Source of the DNA: Arenibacter catalasegens
Lineage (GTDB): Bacteria; Bacteroidota; Bacteroidia; Flavobacteriales; Flavobacteriaceae
DNA length: 36,760 bases
Assembly: GCF_002909235.1 (NCBI RefSeq)
Contig: NZ_PHQQ01000036.1
Coordinates: forward strand, 1-36,760
Direction: 5' to 3'
Below are positions 1 through 7,791 of this stretch, piece by piece (within the stretch, counting starts at the first letter, position 1; each line of letters starts with the position of its first letter). The notes beneath the pieces were generated by a model, which was given only the letters and a program-made list of their open reading frames with translations, searched no databases and was not told the DNA's origin. Made by a program: the position numbers and the translations under genes.

Positions 1-125
1 TCAATGCGTAAAAAATTAAAAAATAAACAGTAAATTTAACCACAAAGGAATCGATTTTGAGCAACTAGTTTGCTATGCTCACTTTCATCCGGCACACGTG
101 GTTCACTTTGACCGGCTCATCCACA
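1..125 (+). repeat. Dispersed repeat family B, copy 1 (IS21-end-like)
   Basis: About 120 bp that recurs at 34530-34648 and 35894-36008 in the same orientation. It starts with an A-rich stretch (ATGCGTAAAAA), passes through GAATCGATTTTGAGCA, and ends in two related tandem 16-mers, GCTCACTTTCATCCGG and GGTTCACTTTGACCGG, about 23 bp apart. Tandem end repeats of this kind are known from the ends of IS21-family elements; that origin is inferred. No istA/istB gene is present. The copy may extend left of the window. Confidence 0.7.
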
Positions 126-686
126 CAACGACTGGATATAGTACCCAGTAAGTATATTTCTATTTTGTCAGTAACCAATATAAGCTTATTTTTAATAAAG
201 TCGCCCTCCTATATGGTGAAGGTTGCCTAACACCAGACATTTGGCAAACAATTGTTTATCCGAAAATTTCATCCCAATTTTTAAATCAAATTTAAAAATG
301 GAATAATCCAATTTCAGTGCCATAAAACTGCCGATAAATGAATCGATTTACGGAATTATGTAAAAATTAGAATTTTAATGCTATTAAATAGAAAACTAGT
401 AAAATGAATTCCTCCTTTTTGAAAAATCGATAAGAATCTGGCCGAGAAGCTAATAGGTACATGAGAGTGAAAACCTTATAAAGCAGGGCGGTTTACTTGC
501 TTTTTAGCGCATTAAAAATAAGAATCACCATAACTGCTTATAATTCAAAACGGACATAATAAGTTATCGTTGCCTGCTGATTACCAAAATGATAACTCCT
601 TTTGGACGGAACCGATATTTACTTATTGAAGATTACCTAAAATGATTATATCTCCCGTTTCCAATGTCATTTTTTACAAATTTAAG
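126..686. other. Intergenic stretch without recognisable gene
   Basis: About 560 bp of AT-rich sequence between repeat B copy 1 and the TPR lipoprotein gene. Apart from a shortened copy of repeat A at 315-358 I see no reading frame with recognisable homology and no clear promoter or RNA gene. Confidence 0.5.
315..358 (+). repeat. Repeat family A, copy 1 (internally deleted)
   Basis: It carries the left part of the family (GTGCCATAAAACTGCCGATAAATG, slightly diverged, then CGATTT) joined directly to the right end (ACGGAATTA). The middle, which in full copies holds the AAAAAAGG run and the left hairpin arm, is missing. Same orientation as the other eight copies. Confidence 0.6.
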
Positions 687-1064
687 TTAAAATGCACACT
701 CAAATTTTGATGACAAAGCATTTATTTTGCTTCCATAGTTTTCGGTGAATCCGAGGTCTTTTGCCTTTTTTAAATCAGCACATGCCAACTCGGACCTTTC
801 CAACTCATAATAAATAACACCTCTGTTCAAGTAAATAGGCATCATAGGGCCATATTCACTTTCGGCATCATTGAATTTTTGAATTGCTTGCATGTATGAT
901 TTATTTTGCTTTAATACTAGTGCTTCAAGAAGAATTGGGAATTTTTTTGTATCAAATTCTTCTACGATTTCATTGTTTGCAGCATATTTCATTTTGTCTT
1001 CTTTTTTTTCATTACAACTAAAAAGAAGCAATGTGATAATCAATAGAGAAAATTTTATTTTCAT
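687..1064 (-). CDS. Small TPR-containing lipoprotein
   Basis: A protein of about 125 aa. The ATG at 1064 is preferred over the in-frame ATG at 1100 because it places a classic lipoprotein signal at the N-terminus (MKIKFSLLIITLLLFSC, with the lipidated Cys at residue 17). The mature part has one to two tetratricopeptide-like helical hairpins (YMQAIQKFNDAE, then PIYLNRGVIYYELERSELA, then CADLKKAKDLG). It is therefore probably a periplasm-facing, membrane-anchored protein that binds another protein; the partner is unknown. It is monocistronic by spacing: a repeat lies downstream of it and repeat A copy 2 lies between it and the receptor gene. The family is common in Flavobacteriia without assigned function. 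Confidence 0.75.
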   Translation of the reverse strand: MKIKFSLLIITLLLFSCNEKKEDKMKYAANNEIVEEFDTKKFPILLEALVLKQNKSYMQAIQKFNDAESEYGPMMPIYLNRGVIYYELERSELACADLKKAKDLGFTENYGSKINALSSKFECAF

Positions 1065-1233
1065 GTGATTGTTTTTAATACTTACAATTTGTTTGAGCAT
1101 TGTCAGATGTTGAGTCTAACAACTAATTTAGTAAAAGAAACTGAACCTATTGAAAATACCCGCTGAATTTTCCTACGACATTCAAAATTAGTGTACGAAC
1201 ACAACTAAATTAATGCATTTTAGTGAAATATAA

Positions 1234-1311
1234 TAGTCCCGTAAAACGGCAGATAAATGAAACGATTTTAGAAAGATGTGTGTTCCAAAAAAGGTTCCTT
1301 TAAGGGAACTA
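1234..1311 (+). repeat. Repeat family A, copy 2 (full length)
   Basis: A complete copy. The left end is TAGTCCCGTAAAACGG, the core is GATAAATGAAACGATTTTAG, and the right half is GTTCC, an A-run, then GGTTCC and GGAACTA. The two ends are imperfect inverted repeats (TAGTCCCGTAAAA against TAGTTCCCTTAAA read from the other strand). It begins 17 bp beyond the stop codon of the minus-strand receptor gene. Confidence 0.85.
1285..1310 (-). terminator. Intrinsic terminator formed by repeat A copy 2
   Basis: Read on the minus strand this is GTTCC, a 6-nt loop, GGAAC, then C and six T residues. That is the layout of a short intrinsic terminator. It lies about 18 bp after the stop codon of the TonB-dependent receptor gene, so it probably ends that transcript. 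The stem is only 5-6 bp, so its efficiency is uncertain. Confidence 0.5.
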
Positions 1312-1327
1312 TCCAAAAATGGGGAAT

Positions 1328-3994
1328 CTAAAGCTTGTAAATAAGGGAAAACATCACGATTCTAGGCAGGACAAAGGTATTTTGGTCCGAAACAACAAAA
1401 ACATTAAAACTATTTTGGTTCTTAGACCTAACATCAAAAAGGTTCTGTACGGATACTTTAAAATCCCATGCGCTACTCTCCTTGCCATAGGAAAGGGATG
1501 CATTGCCAATGCTAAAAGCATTGGTTAAATCCGTCGATCTGTTCTGGTAGTTATAATGTGTATAATCAAAGGAACCTATAAAATTCTTCAAGAAGTCGTA
1601 TTCAAATGAAATGAAGGGTTCATTCGTTAGAAAATTAAAAGTTTTGTTGTTCGAACCATAGTTTCCGATACTTTGTTTAAATCCAACTTCAATAATTGGA
1701 AATTTTTTGTGCAGGGTCTGTGCTGAAAGTCTATAGGAACCCGTAGTATTTTTATATTCCGAAATGGTCCCATTGATCTGTCGGGACGACCTGGATGAGT
1801 TTAATCTGGTCGTTAAACTATATTTGAAATTTTTGGTGCTCTTTTTAGCTATTACTGTACCATTTAAATTTTGGTTCGGTGCACTAAGTCTGAACGGTGA
1901 CGTAAGCCTATCTTGATCCTCTGTAATAATTGAGCTGGTAATACCATTTATCCTGTACTCATAACTGATTACGCCCAATGTATAAAGACCTCTTAACAAA
2001 CTTAATCTAGAATAGGTAAGACTGGAATAATGACGTAGCTCATTTTCTAAATCTTTATTTCCGATATAAACGGAATTGTAGGATTGTAGATAATAATTGC
2101 CGGCCAACTTCGCTACATCTGAAAAAGAACTTCTTAAACTCGAATCCAGTCTAAGAAAACTTCCCGTAGAACTAGAGCGCCTTCTTATGGAAACATCTGG
2201 GAGCAATGCCCATTTATTCTTTTTGATGACATTGGCCTGATCAATGGACCATGAGTAGTTATGCAGGAACAGGCTCTGGTGAAACTCAAATTTCCCCACC
2301 CTGGCATTATAATATATCCCGGCATACAGGTCGTTTAGTCTGAAATTTAAATCATTCCCAAAACCGTTGGACCCAAAATCATTTACCGTGCCATCATCCA
2401 ATAGTTGACTATCATTGGTAACAAATCGATACGCTCTATATTGGTTACCAAAGGTGGTATGCAATAGGTTGAAATTATCAATGTTCCAATAATGTTTAAA
2501 TATCCCGCTTGCTGTCCTATTTTGGATTTGACGTAGCAATTCCAGCCTATAGATGTCATCGGGTTCGAGCGGAACGATACCCTCCGAAATGGCCCTGTTG
2601 GTATCCCAAAAAATGTTTGAACCACTATTATCGTATTCAAAATTGCCACTTGAAGAGAAAGCATGTTTGGTAGATAATTTTTTATGCCATTCCATGTTTC
2701 CGTTGACATAGGTATCCTCGGAATTGTCCACACTTTTAAAAGATTGTTCCTCTGTACCGATGGTAGATAAAATAGAGGCCCCATCGGTATTGTCCGTTCC
2801 CTTGGCCATTATGTCCAAGGACCATTGTTCCAAAGTATTGGGAACATAGGTAAGCTTGACCTTGCCAAGTCCCAATTTTTTATGGATGGAACCCATGTTC
2901 GTGACATTTTCCAAAAAACTGTTGTCGGGTAGAATATAATCATTGGTCGTCTCGACCAGGTTTTCGTTCTTGGAACCGGAAAAAATCAAATAACTGGAAA
3001 GGTCTATTTTATCGTTTAATGCTTTAGTGATGTTTAAGGCCCCCACCTTGTTCTCGCTCTTGGTTACATCGGTAACTTCTATCGCATCTGAAATTGTCTT
3101 TCTTTCCGCCACGTCCCTAGCATTGAAGACGTTGGAAGGACCTCCCATAAAATTTTGATAGTCTTTATATGTAAATGTTTTTTCGCCATTGTTGTTCAGC
3201 CCTCCGATAAAATTAATATTGAGTTCCGGATGGTAATAAAATAGGTTGGCATGGGCCTTATAAAAACTTTCATTTCCCTTGCCCGCTTCGATATCCCCGA
3301 AAACAAAATTCTTTTTATCTTTCTTTAATTTAATGTTCATGGCCATATTGTCCGTTTGCGTCATTCCTTTTAAAAAAGATATTTCGTTGTAGTCATCGAT
3401 GATCTCTACTTCGTGTACGGCATTGGCGGGGATGTTGTCTACCGCCAATTTGCTGTTTCCCCCAAAAAAACTTTTATTTTCGACCAGTACATGGGTCACT
3501 TTCTTGCCTTGGCTAGTGACAGTGCCATCTTTATCTACCTCGATACCTGGTAATTTTTCCAATATATCCTTAAGCTTTCGTTCCTCACCTGTAACGAATT
3601 TGTCTGTCCTATAAATAATGGTATCCTTTTTAATGGAAATGGGCAGTTCCATTACTACGGTAACCGCATCCAATTGCGTTACATCTTCGATCAACACAAT
3701 ATTCTTCTCAAAATCTTCTAAAGGGGTATAGGCAAGATCCAACGTTTTAAAACCGAGCATACTTACTGAAATGGTATACTCCAAATCCTTATAAAGTTCC
3801 AACGTATATTTTCCCTGATCGTTGGTGGCCGTAAATTGCATCGACTGGTCACTGTCCGCCGGTTTCGCAATCAAGGTCGAATAGGCCAAGGGGGTTTTCA
3901 AACTATCGGTAACAGAACCGCTTAAAGTAACGACCTGTGCATTGGCCCCAAAACAACAAAGGAGACCAATGAATAATATAACGTTGTTCTTCAT
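1328..3994 (-). CDS. TonB-dependent receptor-like outer-membrane protein with CarboxypepD_reg-like N-terminal domain
   Basis: An 888-aa outer-membrane protein. The ATG at 3994 is used; the codon before it is a TTG. Residues 1-20 form a signal peptide ending CFGANAQ. A carboxypeptidase-regulatory-like beta-sandwich follows (about 21-105: VTLSGSVTDS..., MLGFKTL). A TonB-plug-like region comes next (about 110-240: KDILEKLPGIEVDKDG, VEIIDDYNE), and then a long beta-barrel rich in aromatic/Asn strands. It lacks the SusC signature and has no SusD partner. It lies 19 bp downstream of a GLPGLI gene on the same strand. Receptors of this subfamily are repeatedly found beside GLPGLI proteins in Bacteroidota. 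The transported ligand is unknown. The N-terminus is duplicated as pseudogene stubs at 4794-5032 and 5834-6060. Confidence 0.85.
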   Translation of the reverse strand: MKNNVILFIGLLCCFGANAQVVTLSGSVTDSLKTPLAYSTLIAKPADSDQSMQFTATNDQGKYTLELYKDLEYTISVSMLGFKTLDLAYTPLEDFEKNIVLIEDVTQLDAVTVVMELPISIKKDTIIYRTDKFVTGEERKLKDILEKLPGIEVDKDGTVTSQGKKVTHVLVENKSFFGGNSKLAVDNIPANAVHEVEIIDDYNEISFLKGMTQTDNMAMNIKLKKDKKNFVFGDIEAGKGNESFYKAHANLFYYHPELNINFIGGLNNNGEKTFTYKDYQNFMGGPSNVFNARDVAERKTISDAIEVTDVTKSENKVGALNITKALNDKIDLSSYLIFSGSKNENLVETTNDYILPDNSFLENVTNMGSIHKKLGLGKVKLTYVPNTLEQWSLDIMAKGTDNTDGASILSTIGTEEQSFKSVDNSEDTYVNGNMEWHKKLSTKHAFSSSGNFEYDNSGSNIFWDTNRAISEGIVPLEPDDIYRLELLRQIQNRTASGIFKHYWNIDNFNLLHTTFGNQYRAYRFVTNDSQLLDDGTVNDFGSNGFGNDLNFRLNDLYAGIYYNARVGKFEFHQSLFLHNYSWSIDQANVIKKNKWALLPDVSIRRRSSSTGSFLRLDSSLRSSFSDVAKLAGNYYLQSYNSVYIGNKDLENELRHYSSLTYSRLSLLRGLYTLGVISYEYRINGITSSIITEDQDRLTSPFRLSAPNQNLNGTVIAKKSTKNFKYSLTTRLNSSRSSRQINGTISEYKNTTGSYRLSAQTLHKKFPIIEVGFKQSIGNYGSNNKTFNFLTNEPFISFEYDFLKNFIGSFDYTHYNYQNRSTDLTNAFSIGNASLSYGKESSAWDFKVSVQNLFDVRSKNQNSFNVFVVSDQNTFVLPRIVMFSLIYKL

Positions 3995-4013
3995 CAATTA
4001 TAAAGACTATGAT

Positions 4014-4772
4014 CTATTGGCGTTGAACTTTTCTGGCATTATTTAATCTCTCTATCAATGCTATATACTCCTGTTCGGACACTTTTTTCCCTTTCGGTTT
4101 TTTTATATTGATTTCTTCTTCTGGGTTCAGTTCTATTTTTGTGGCGGTATAAAATACTTTTCCATTCTCATAATCTGCTAATAGTTCCAAGGTCAAACCT
4201 GGTAACCCTGCAAACTCTTTAATACCAAAAGATACCGGAATTTGAGGTGTGTACCAAGCAATAATAGGGCTCATGAAATTCATGCCAAATAGTTGTTCTG
4301 AACTTATGATTGCCGTAGCTTTATAACATATATATACTCCAATTTTTTTTGTCTCTTGTGTTAATGTCCAATCAATTTCATTCAAGTTTACCAAAACGCC
4401 CTTTGTCCAAAAACTCTCATAAAACTTCTCATTTGTTTCCAAGTCTGAATAATATATATTCTCATGTTGAGCTACACGATCCGTCCTATTGGGCTTATAT
4501 CCTATTCTCACTTTTGTCGCTGGATCGTACTCAGCCTGATATAAAGCCTCATTGCCATTTATCATTAAATGAAATTTCGATGGATAAGTAGAAGAAATTG
4601 TCTCCAAGTGTAATTTTTTTCTTGTTTGTGTCATTATAGTATCCTTAATCAAACGATTGTAGAAATCATCGTTATTTAAAGTTGCTTGATAGGTAACCTT
4701 TCCTTTTAAAATTTGGGTATAGGCAAAATTAAACGACAATAACAGTGCCAATACAACAATTATTTGTTTCAT
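4014..4772 (-). CDS. GLPGLI family protein (copy 1)
   Basis: A 252-aa exported protein with a signal peptide (residues 1-19, ending SFNFAYTQ). It carries the family-defining motif GLPGLTLEL about three quarters along and a PKGKKVSEQEY tail. The family (TIGR01200) is almost confined to Bacteroidota and has no established biochemical role. It is probably periplasmic or surface-associated. Its gene is 19 bp upstream of the TonB-dependent receptor gene, so the two are probably co-transcribed. Copy 2 (5052-5810) has exactly the same length and shares long identical blocks such as TYQATLNNDDFY and KIELNPEEEI, which shows recent tandem duplication. Confidence 0.9.
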   Translation of the reverse strand: MKQIIVVLALLLSFNFAYTQILKGKVTYQATLNNDDFYNRLIKDTIMTQTRKKLHLETISSTYPSKFHLMINGNEALYQAEYDPATKVRIGYKPNRTDRVAQHENIYYSDLETNEKFYESFWTKGVLVNLNEIDWTLTQETKKIGVYICYKATAIISSEQLFGMNFMSPIIAWYTPQIPVSFGIKEFAGLPGLTLELLADYENGKVFYTATKIELNPEEEINIKKPKGKKVSEQEYIALIERLNNARKVQRQ

Positions 4773-4793
4773 TTTGGAGGTTTTATAACAAGC

Positions 4794-5032
4794 CTATTTG
4801 TTAGTAATGGGCTTACCAATTAGTGTTTCACTTATTTTTAAATAGCCATTACTTCTGAAATTTAGAAGTTTAAATCGCGTCTTATAGTTCTCGTCTTCCG
4901 TTTTACAATTAAGGTTAAGTAGGCTAAGGTAATGTTTAAACTATCGGATACAGTACCGCTTAAAGTAACGACTTGTGCATATATTTCAACACAAAAAAGA
5001 AAACTACTGAATAGAATAAGGTTGTTCTTCAT
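4794..5032 (-). pseudogene. TonB-dependent receptor 5' stub (unit 2)
   Basis: From an ATG at 5032 the minus strand encodes MKNNLILF..., then AQVVTLSGTVSDSL and LAYLTLI. This matches the first 43 or so residues of the intact receptor at 1328-3994 (MKNNVILF..., AQVVTLSGSVTDSL, LAYSTLI). The frame then closes at 4862. In another frame a short tail ending in LIGKPITNK and a TAG at 4794-4796 follows. More than 840 residues of receptor are missing. The tail is shared with the third unit but not with the intact receptor, so the deletion may predate one of the duplications. Confidence 0.8.
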
Positions 5033-5051
5033 CAATTATGGTGAATATGAT

Positions 5052-5810
5052 CTATTGTCGTTGACCTTTTCTGGCATTATTTAATCTTTCAATCAGTGCT
5101 ACATAATCTTGTTCGGACACGTTTTTCCCCTTAGGTTTTTTTATCTTGATTTCTTCCTCGGGGTTAAGTTCTATTTTTGTGGCGATATAAAAAACTTTTC
5201 CATCCTCATAGTCTGTTATTAGCTCCAACGTTAATCCTGGTAATCCACTAAAATTTTGGATTCCAAAAGGGGTGGGGATCTCTGGGGCATACCAAGCAAC
5301 GACCGGGCCTATTAGTTTCATTTGTGGTATATTTTGAGAATCCTCATCGGCAATTGCCTTATAACACGTATAATCCCCTATTTTTTTGGTCTCTTGGGTA
5401 AGTTTCCAATTAACTTTTTTCAAATCCACCAAAACTTCCATTGTCCAAAAACTTTGATAAAACTTTTCTTTGGTTTCCAAATTTGTGTAATAAATATTGC
5501 CGCCCCGGGCAATTCTTCCAGTTCTATTGGATTTAAACCCCATGCTCCTTTGGGTGGGCAGATCATATTCGGCCTGGTACAAGCCTTCTGTTCCCGATAT
5601 AAATAAATGAAAGTTCATGGACCTTGTTGTGGAGATGTCTTCTATTTGGGTTTCCCTTTCTATTTTGGTAAGTGTAGAGTCTTTAGCTAAACGTACATAA
5701 AAATCATCGTTGTTCAAGGTTGCTTGATAGGTGATTTTTGCTTTGAACTCCTGGGAATGAATTTTGAATACCGAACCAAAAACCAAAATTAGAATAATTA
5801 TTTTTCTCAT
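5052..5810 (-). CDS. GLPGLI family protein (copy 2)
   Basis: A 252-aa exported protein. The ATG at 5810 is preferred over in-frame starts at 5816 and 5837 because it aligns exactly with copy 1 and begins the signal peptide (MRKIIILILVFGSVFKIHS). It carries the GLPGLTLEL motif and the PKGKNVSEQDY tail. It is intact although the receptor gene that should follow it has shrunk to a stub (4794-5032). It may therefore still be expressed and act with the receptor of unit 1, but that is inference. The function of the family is unknown. Confidence 0.88.
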   Translation of the reverse strand: MRKIIILILVFGSVFKIHSQEFKAKITYQATLNNDDFYVRLAKDSTLTKIERETQIEDISTTRSMNFHLFISGTEGLYQAEYDLPTQRSMGFKSNRTGRIARGGNIYYTNLETKEKFYQSFWTMEVLVDLKKVNWKLTQETKKIGDYTCYKAIADEDSQNIPQMKLIGPVVAWYAPEIPTPFGIQNFSGLPGLTLELITDYEDGKVFYIATKIELNPEEEIKIKKPKGKNVSEQDYVALIERLNNARKGQRQ

Positions 5811-5833
5811 TATCATATTTATATAAAGCAAGC

Positions 5834-6060
5834 TCACTTGTAATTAATGGGCTTGCCGATTAACGGGTTACTTCTTGTCAACATTCGCCACTCTTGACCT
5901 TTGAAGTGGAAATTTCATCCGCTGGTGTTATCTTTGTTTTCACCAATTCGTAGGTGATTGGCCTATGGGATTCTTAACTAACAAAAACAGTACCATTTAA
6001 ATAGGTGTCCTGTTATTTCCCTGCGTAAACAGAAACAGAACTAACGAATAACACATTTAT
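5834..6060 (-). pseudogene. TonB-dependent receptor 5' stub (unit 3, strongly decayed)
   Basis: The minus strand from about 6060 reads INVLFVSSVSVYAGK, stop, NGTVFV, stop, ITYELVKTKITPADEIS. This follows the pattern of the receptor N-terminus (signal peptide, SGSVTDS, LAYSTLIAKPAD), but the start codon is lost and there are at least two stops. In a shifted frame it ends in NPLIGKPINYK and a TGA at 5834-5836, like the tail of the unit-2 stub. Flanking DNA also matches the equivalent position in unit 2 (CTATTGTCGTTGACC at the boundary with the GLPGLI gene). Confidence 0.6.
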
Positions 6061-6087
6061 GATTTCACCTATTTTAGAGACTTTGAC

Positions 6088-6440
6088 CTATTGTCGTTGA
6101 CCCTTTCTGGCATTATTCAATCGTTCTATCAATGCTTTATATTCTTGTTCGGACACTTTTTTCCCTTTCAGTTTTTGAATTTTTATTTCTTCTTGGGGGT
6201 ACAGTTCTATTTTAGTAGAATTGTACATAATTATTCCGTCGTCATATTTTGTGATCAACTCTAACGTTAGGCCGGGCAACCCGTCAAAAGTTTGGATTCC
6301 AAAAGATGTAGAGATTTCCTGGGTGTACCATGTAATAACAGGGCTTATTAGTTCCATTTCCGGCAAATTCTGAGAATCTAAATCCGCAATTTCTTGGTTT
6401 CAAGTATAATTCCCTAATTTTTTGGTCTCTTGAGTAAGTT
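6088..6440 (-). pseudogene. GLPGLI family pseudogene (copy 3)
   Basis: The C-terminal part is open and encodes FDGLPGLTLELI and KGKKVSEQEYKALIERLNNARKGQRQ-type sequence, as in copies 1 and 2. Upstream the frame runs KLTQETKKLGNYT, then TGA (6400-6402) where both intact copies have the Cys of YTCYKA, then ADLDSQNLPEM. Beyond about 6440 homology ends, so roughly 130 N-terminal residues are gone. The 92-residue open part could in principle start at an internal ATG at 6366, but it would have no signal peptide. Confidence 0.8.
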
Positions 6441-6487
6441 TCGATTAAAGCTTAAAGCCGCAACTATGACCGGTCCCGTATATTGCT

Positions 6488-7168
6488 TTATTTCATTTCT
6501 TTAACTTGTGGAGCGTTCGGTAAGGTTCGATTTGAATAATCGGCTATTCCAAGAATCCCTTTAAATTCTAAATCGATAAATTCTAACTGATGGGGGTTCA
6601 GTTCGCATATAGGTGCATTAAACTTTTTAAAAGAAAGTTCATTGGAATAATTCGTAATTCCTTTTAGAACTAGTACAATTTGAGATTTAATTTGTTCCCA
6701 ATCCATTCCAATCTCCCAATCTATTAAATAGATAACCTCTTTAAAAGGTACCAAACCTCTTAGTTTTTCTGTTACATCCTCTAAAACGAAATCAAAATCC
6801 TTTTTATGTGTAACGGAATGATTGTTGATGATCATGTCATCTTGAGTCAATAGAATTCTAATAACGTTCGGAAGTGTTGTATTCCCCCCACATTCATTGA
6901 GAACAAGAAGGGAAAACTCAAATTCTTGATTTTTAATGTTTATTTTTGTATTTAATATGGGGCCTGTACATAAATCCAAGGCTGTTTGTGATTGGATTGA
7001 ATTTATTAAATCAGTTCGTACCAACCCTAAATCTATTTTTATAATATCATCCGAATTGCCTTTTAAAAGTTGTAATTCATTTTTACAAAATTCCGTTGGA
7101 AAAAGAGTATCACATCCACTCAAAAGAATTAAAATCAAAATTGTTTTCAAAAAAGCATTTGTATTCAT
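6488..7168 (-). CDS. Hypothetical lipoprotein
   Basis: A 226-aa protein not recognised as a named family. The ATG at 7168 is chosen over an upstream GTG at 7183 because it directly precedes a lipoprotein signal peptide (MNTNAFLKTILILILLSGC, Cys 19). The mature domain is mixed alpha/beta with several Cys residues (TEFCKN, LDLCTGP, LNECGG, APICELN). It lies upstream of the GLPGLI/receptor units on the same strand, but the adjacent unit is decayed, so a shared role is not supported. Confidence 0.65.
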   Translation of the reverse strand: MNTNAFLKTILILILLSGCDTLFPTEFCKNELQLLKGNSDDIIKIDLGLVRTDLINSIQSQTALDLCTGPILNTKINIKNQEFEFSLLVLNECGGNTTLPNVIRILLTQDDMIINNHSVTHKKDFDFVLEDVTEKLRGLVPFKEVIYLIDWEIGMDWEQIKSQIVLVLKGITNYSNELSFKKFNAPICELNPHQLEFIDLEFKGILGIADYSNRTLPNAPQVKEMK

Positions 7169-7331
7169 TAATTGAAGATACACTTTAAAGACATTTTTTA
7201 TGTTATTTTTCTATTAAAGGAATTAAATACAGGGTTGAAATTTACTGGATAACCAATTATGGTAAACAATTGTTCAACTTAAAATTTATCGGCAATAGCA
7301 AGTCAGGAAAAAGAATGGAGTTGTCTATTTT

Positions 7332-7410
7332 TAGTCCCATAAAACGGCCGATAAATAAAACAATTTTAGAAAAGGGGGTAGTTCCAAAAAAGGTTCCTTT
7401 TACGGTACTC
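7332..7410 (+). repeat. Repeat family A, copy 3 (full length)
   Basis: Begins TAGTCCCATAAAACGGCCG, then GATAAATAAAACAATTTTAG, a G-run, GTTCC, an A-run and GGTTCCTTTTACGGTACT. The hairpin has one mismatch (GGTTCC against GGTACT). On the minus strand it lies about 65 bp beyond the small lipoprotein pseudogene that ends the sulfatase gene group, and the run of T residues after the hairpin makes it a possible terminator for that transcript. Confidence 0.85.
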
Positions 7411-7473
7411 TTAAAAAGAGGCTAAGAACTTACCTTAACTTACAAAATTCGATATTTTCATGGAAGCTTACAC

Positions 7474-7782
7474 TTAGTTTATTCTTACTACTTCAATCCA
7501 TCCGAGCGATTCGTGAAACATATCACAAACGATTAAGCCGATCGCCGCGTTACATGTGCCAATTTTTTTGAATGTTACCGATACAGTTTCACCATTGGAA
7601 AAGGATTCAATTTTATCGGTATTGCAAACATGAAAATCTCTTCCACCCTGACGAAGATACGTACCAGTGCAATTCCTTACAATTACTGCCGTTTCAAGTA
7701 CATCTTTCTCGCAAGCTAATGATTATGCACAATTACTACTAAATAACAACACTAGGATAAATGACAAACAGACTTTGTTCAT
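7474..7782 (-). pseudogene. Small lipoprotein gene interrupted by one in-frame TAA
   Basis: From the ATG at 7782 the frame is MNKVCLSFILVLLFSSNCA, then TAA at 7723-7725 (codon 20), then it stays open to the TAA at 7474-7476. The 82 residues after the stop are well-formed: CEKDVLETAVIVRNC..., HVCNTDKIESF, VSVTFKKIG, ending in GWIEVVRIN. The signal peptide plus Cys-rich domain indicates a former exported lipoprotein of about 100 aa. It lies 9 bp downstream of a sulfatase gene on the same strand and was probably the last gene of that operon. A sequencing error could also produce the single stop. The family is not recognised. Confidence 0.7.
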
Positions 7783-7791
7783 AAAATTTGA

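Noticed and set aside
6400..6402. TGA at the position of a conserved Cys in the third GLPGLI copy, as a possible selenocysteine codon
   Set aside because: The residues right after it no longer match the intact copies, the N-terminal half is gone and no SECIS-like stem was evident. Nonsense decay of a duplicated gene explains it better.
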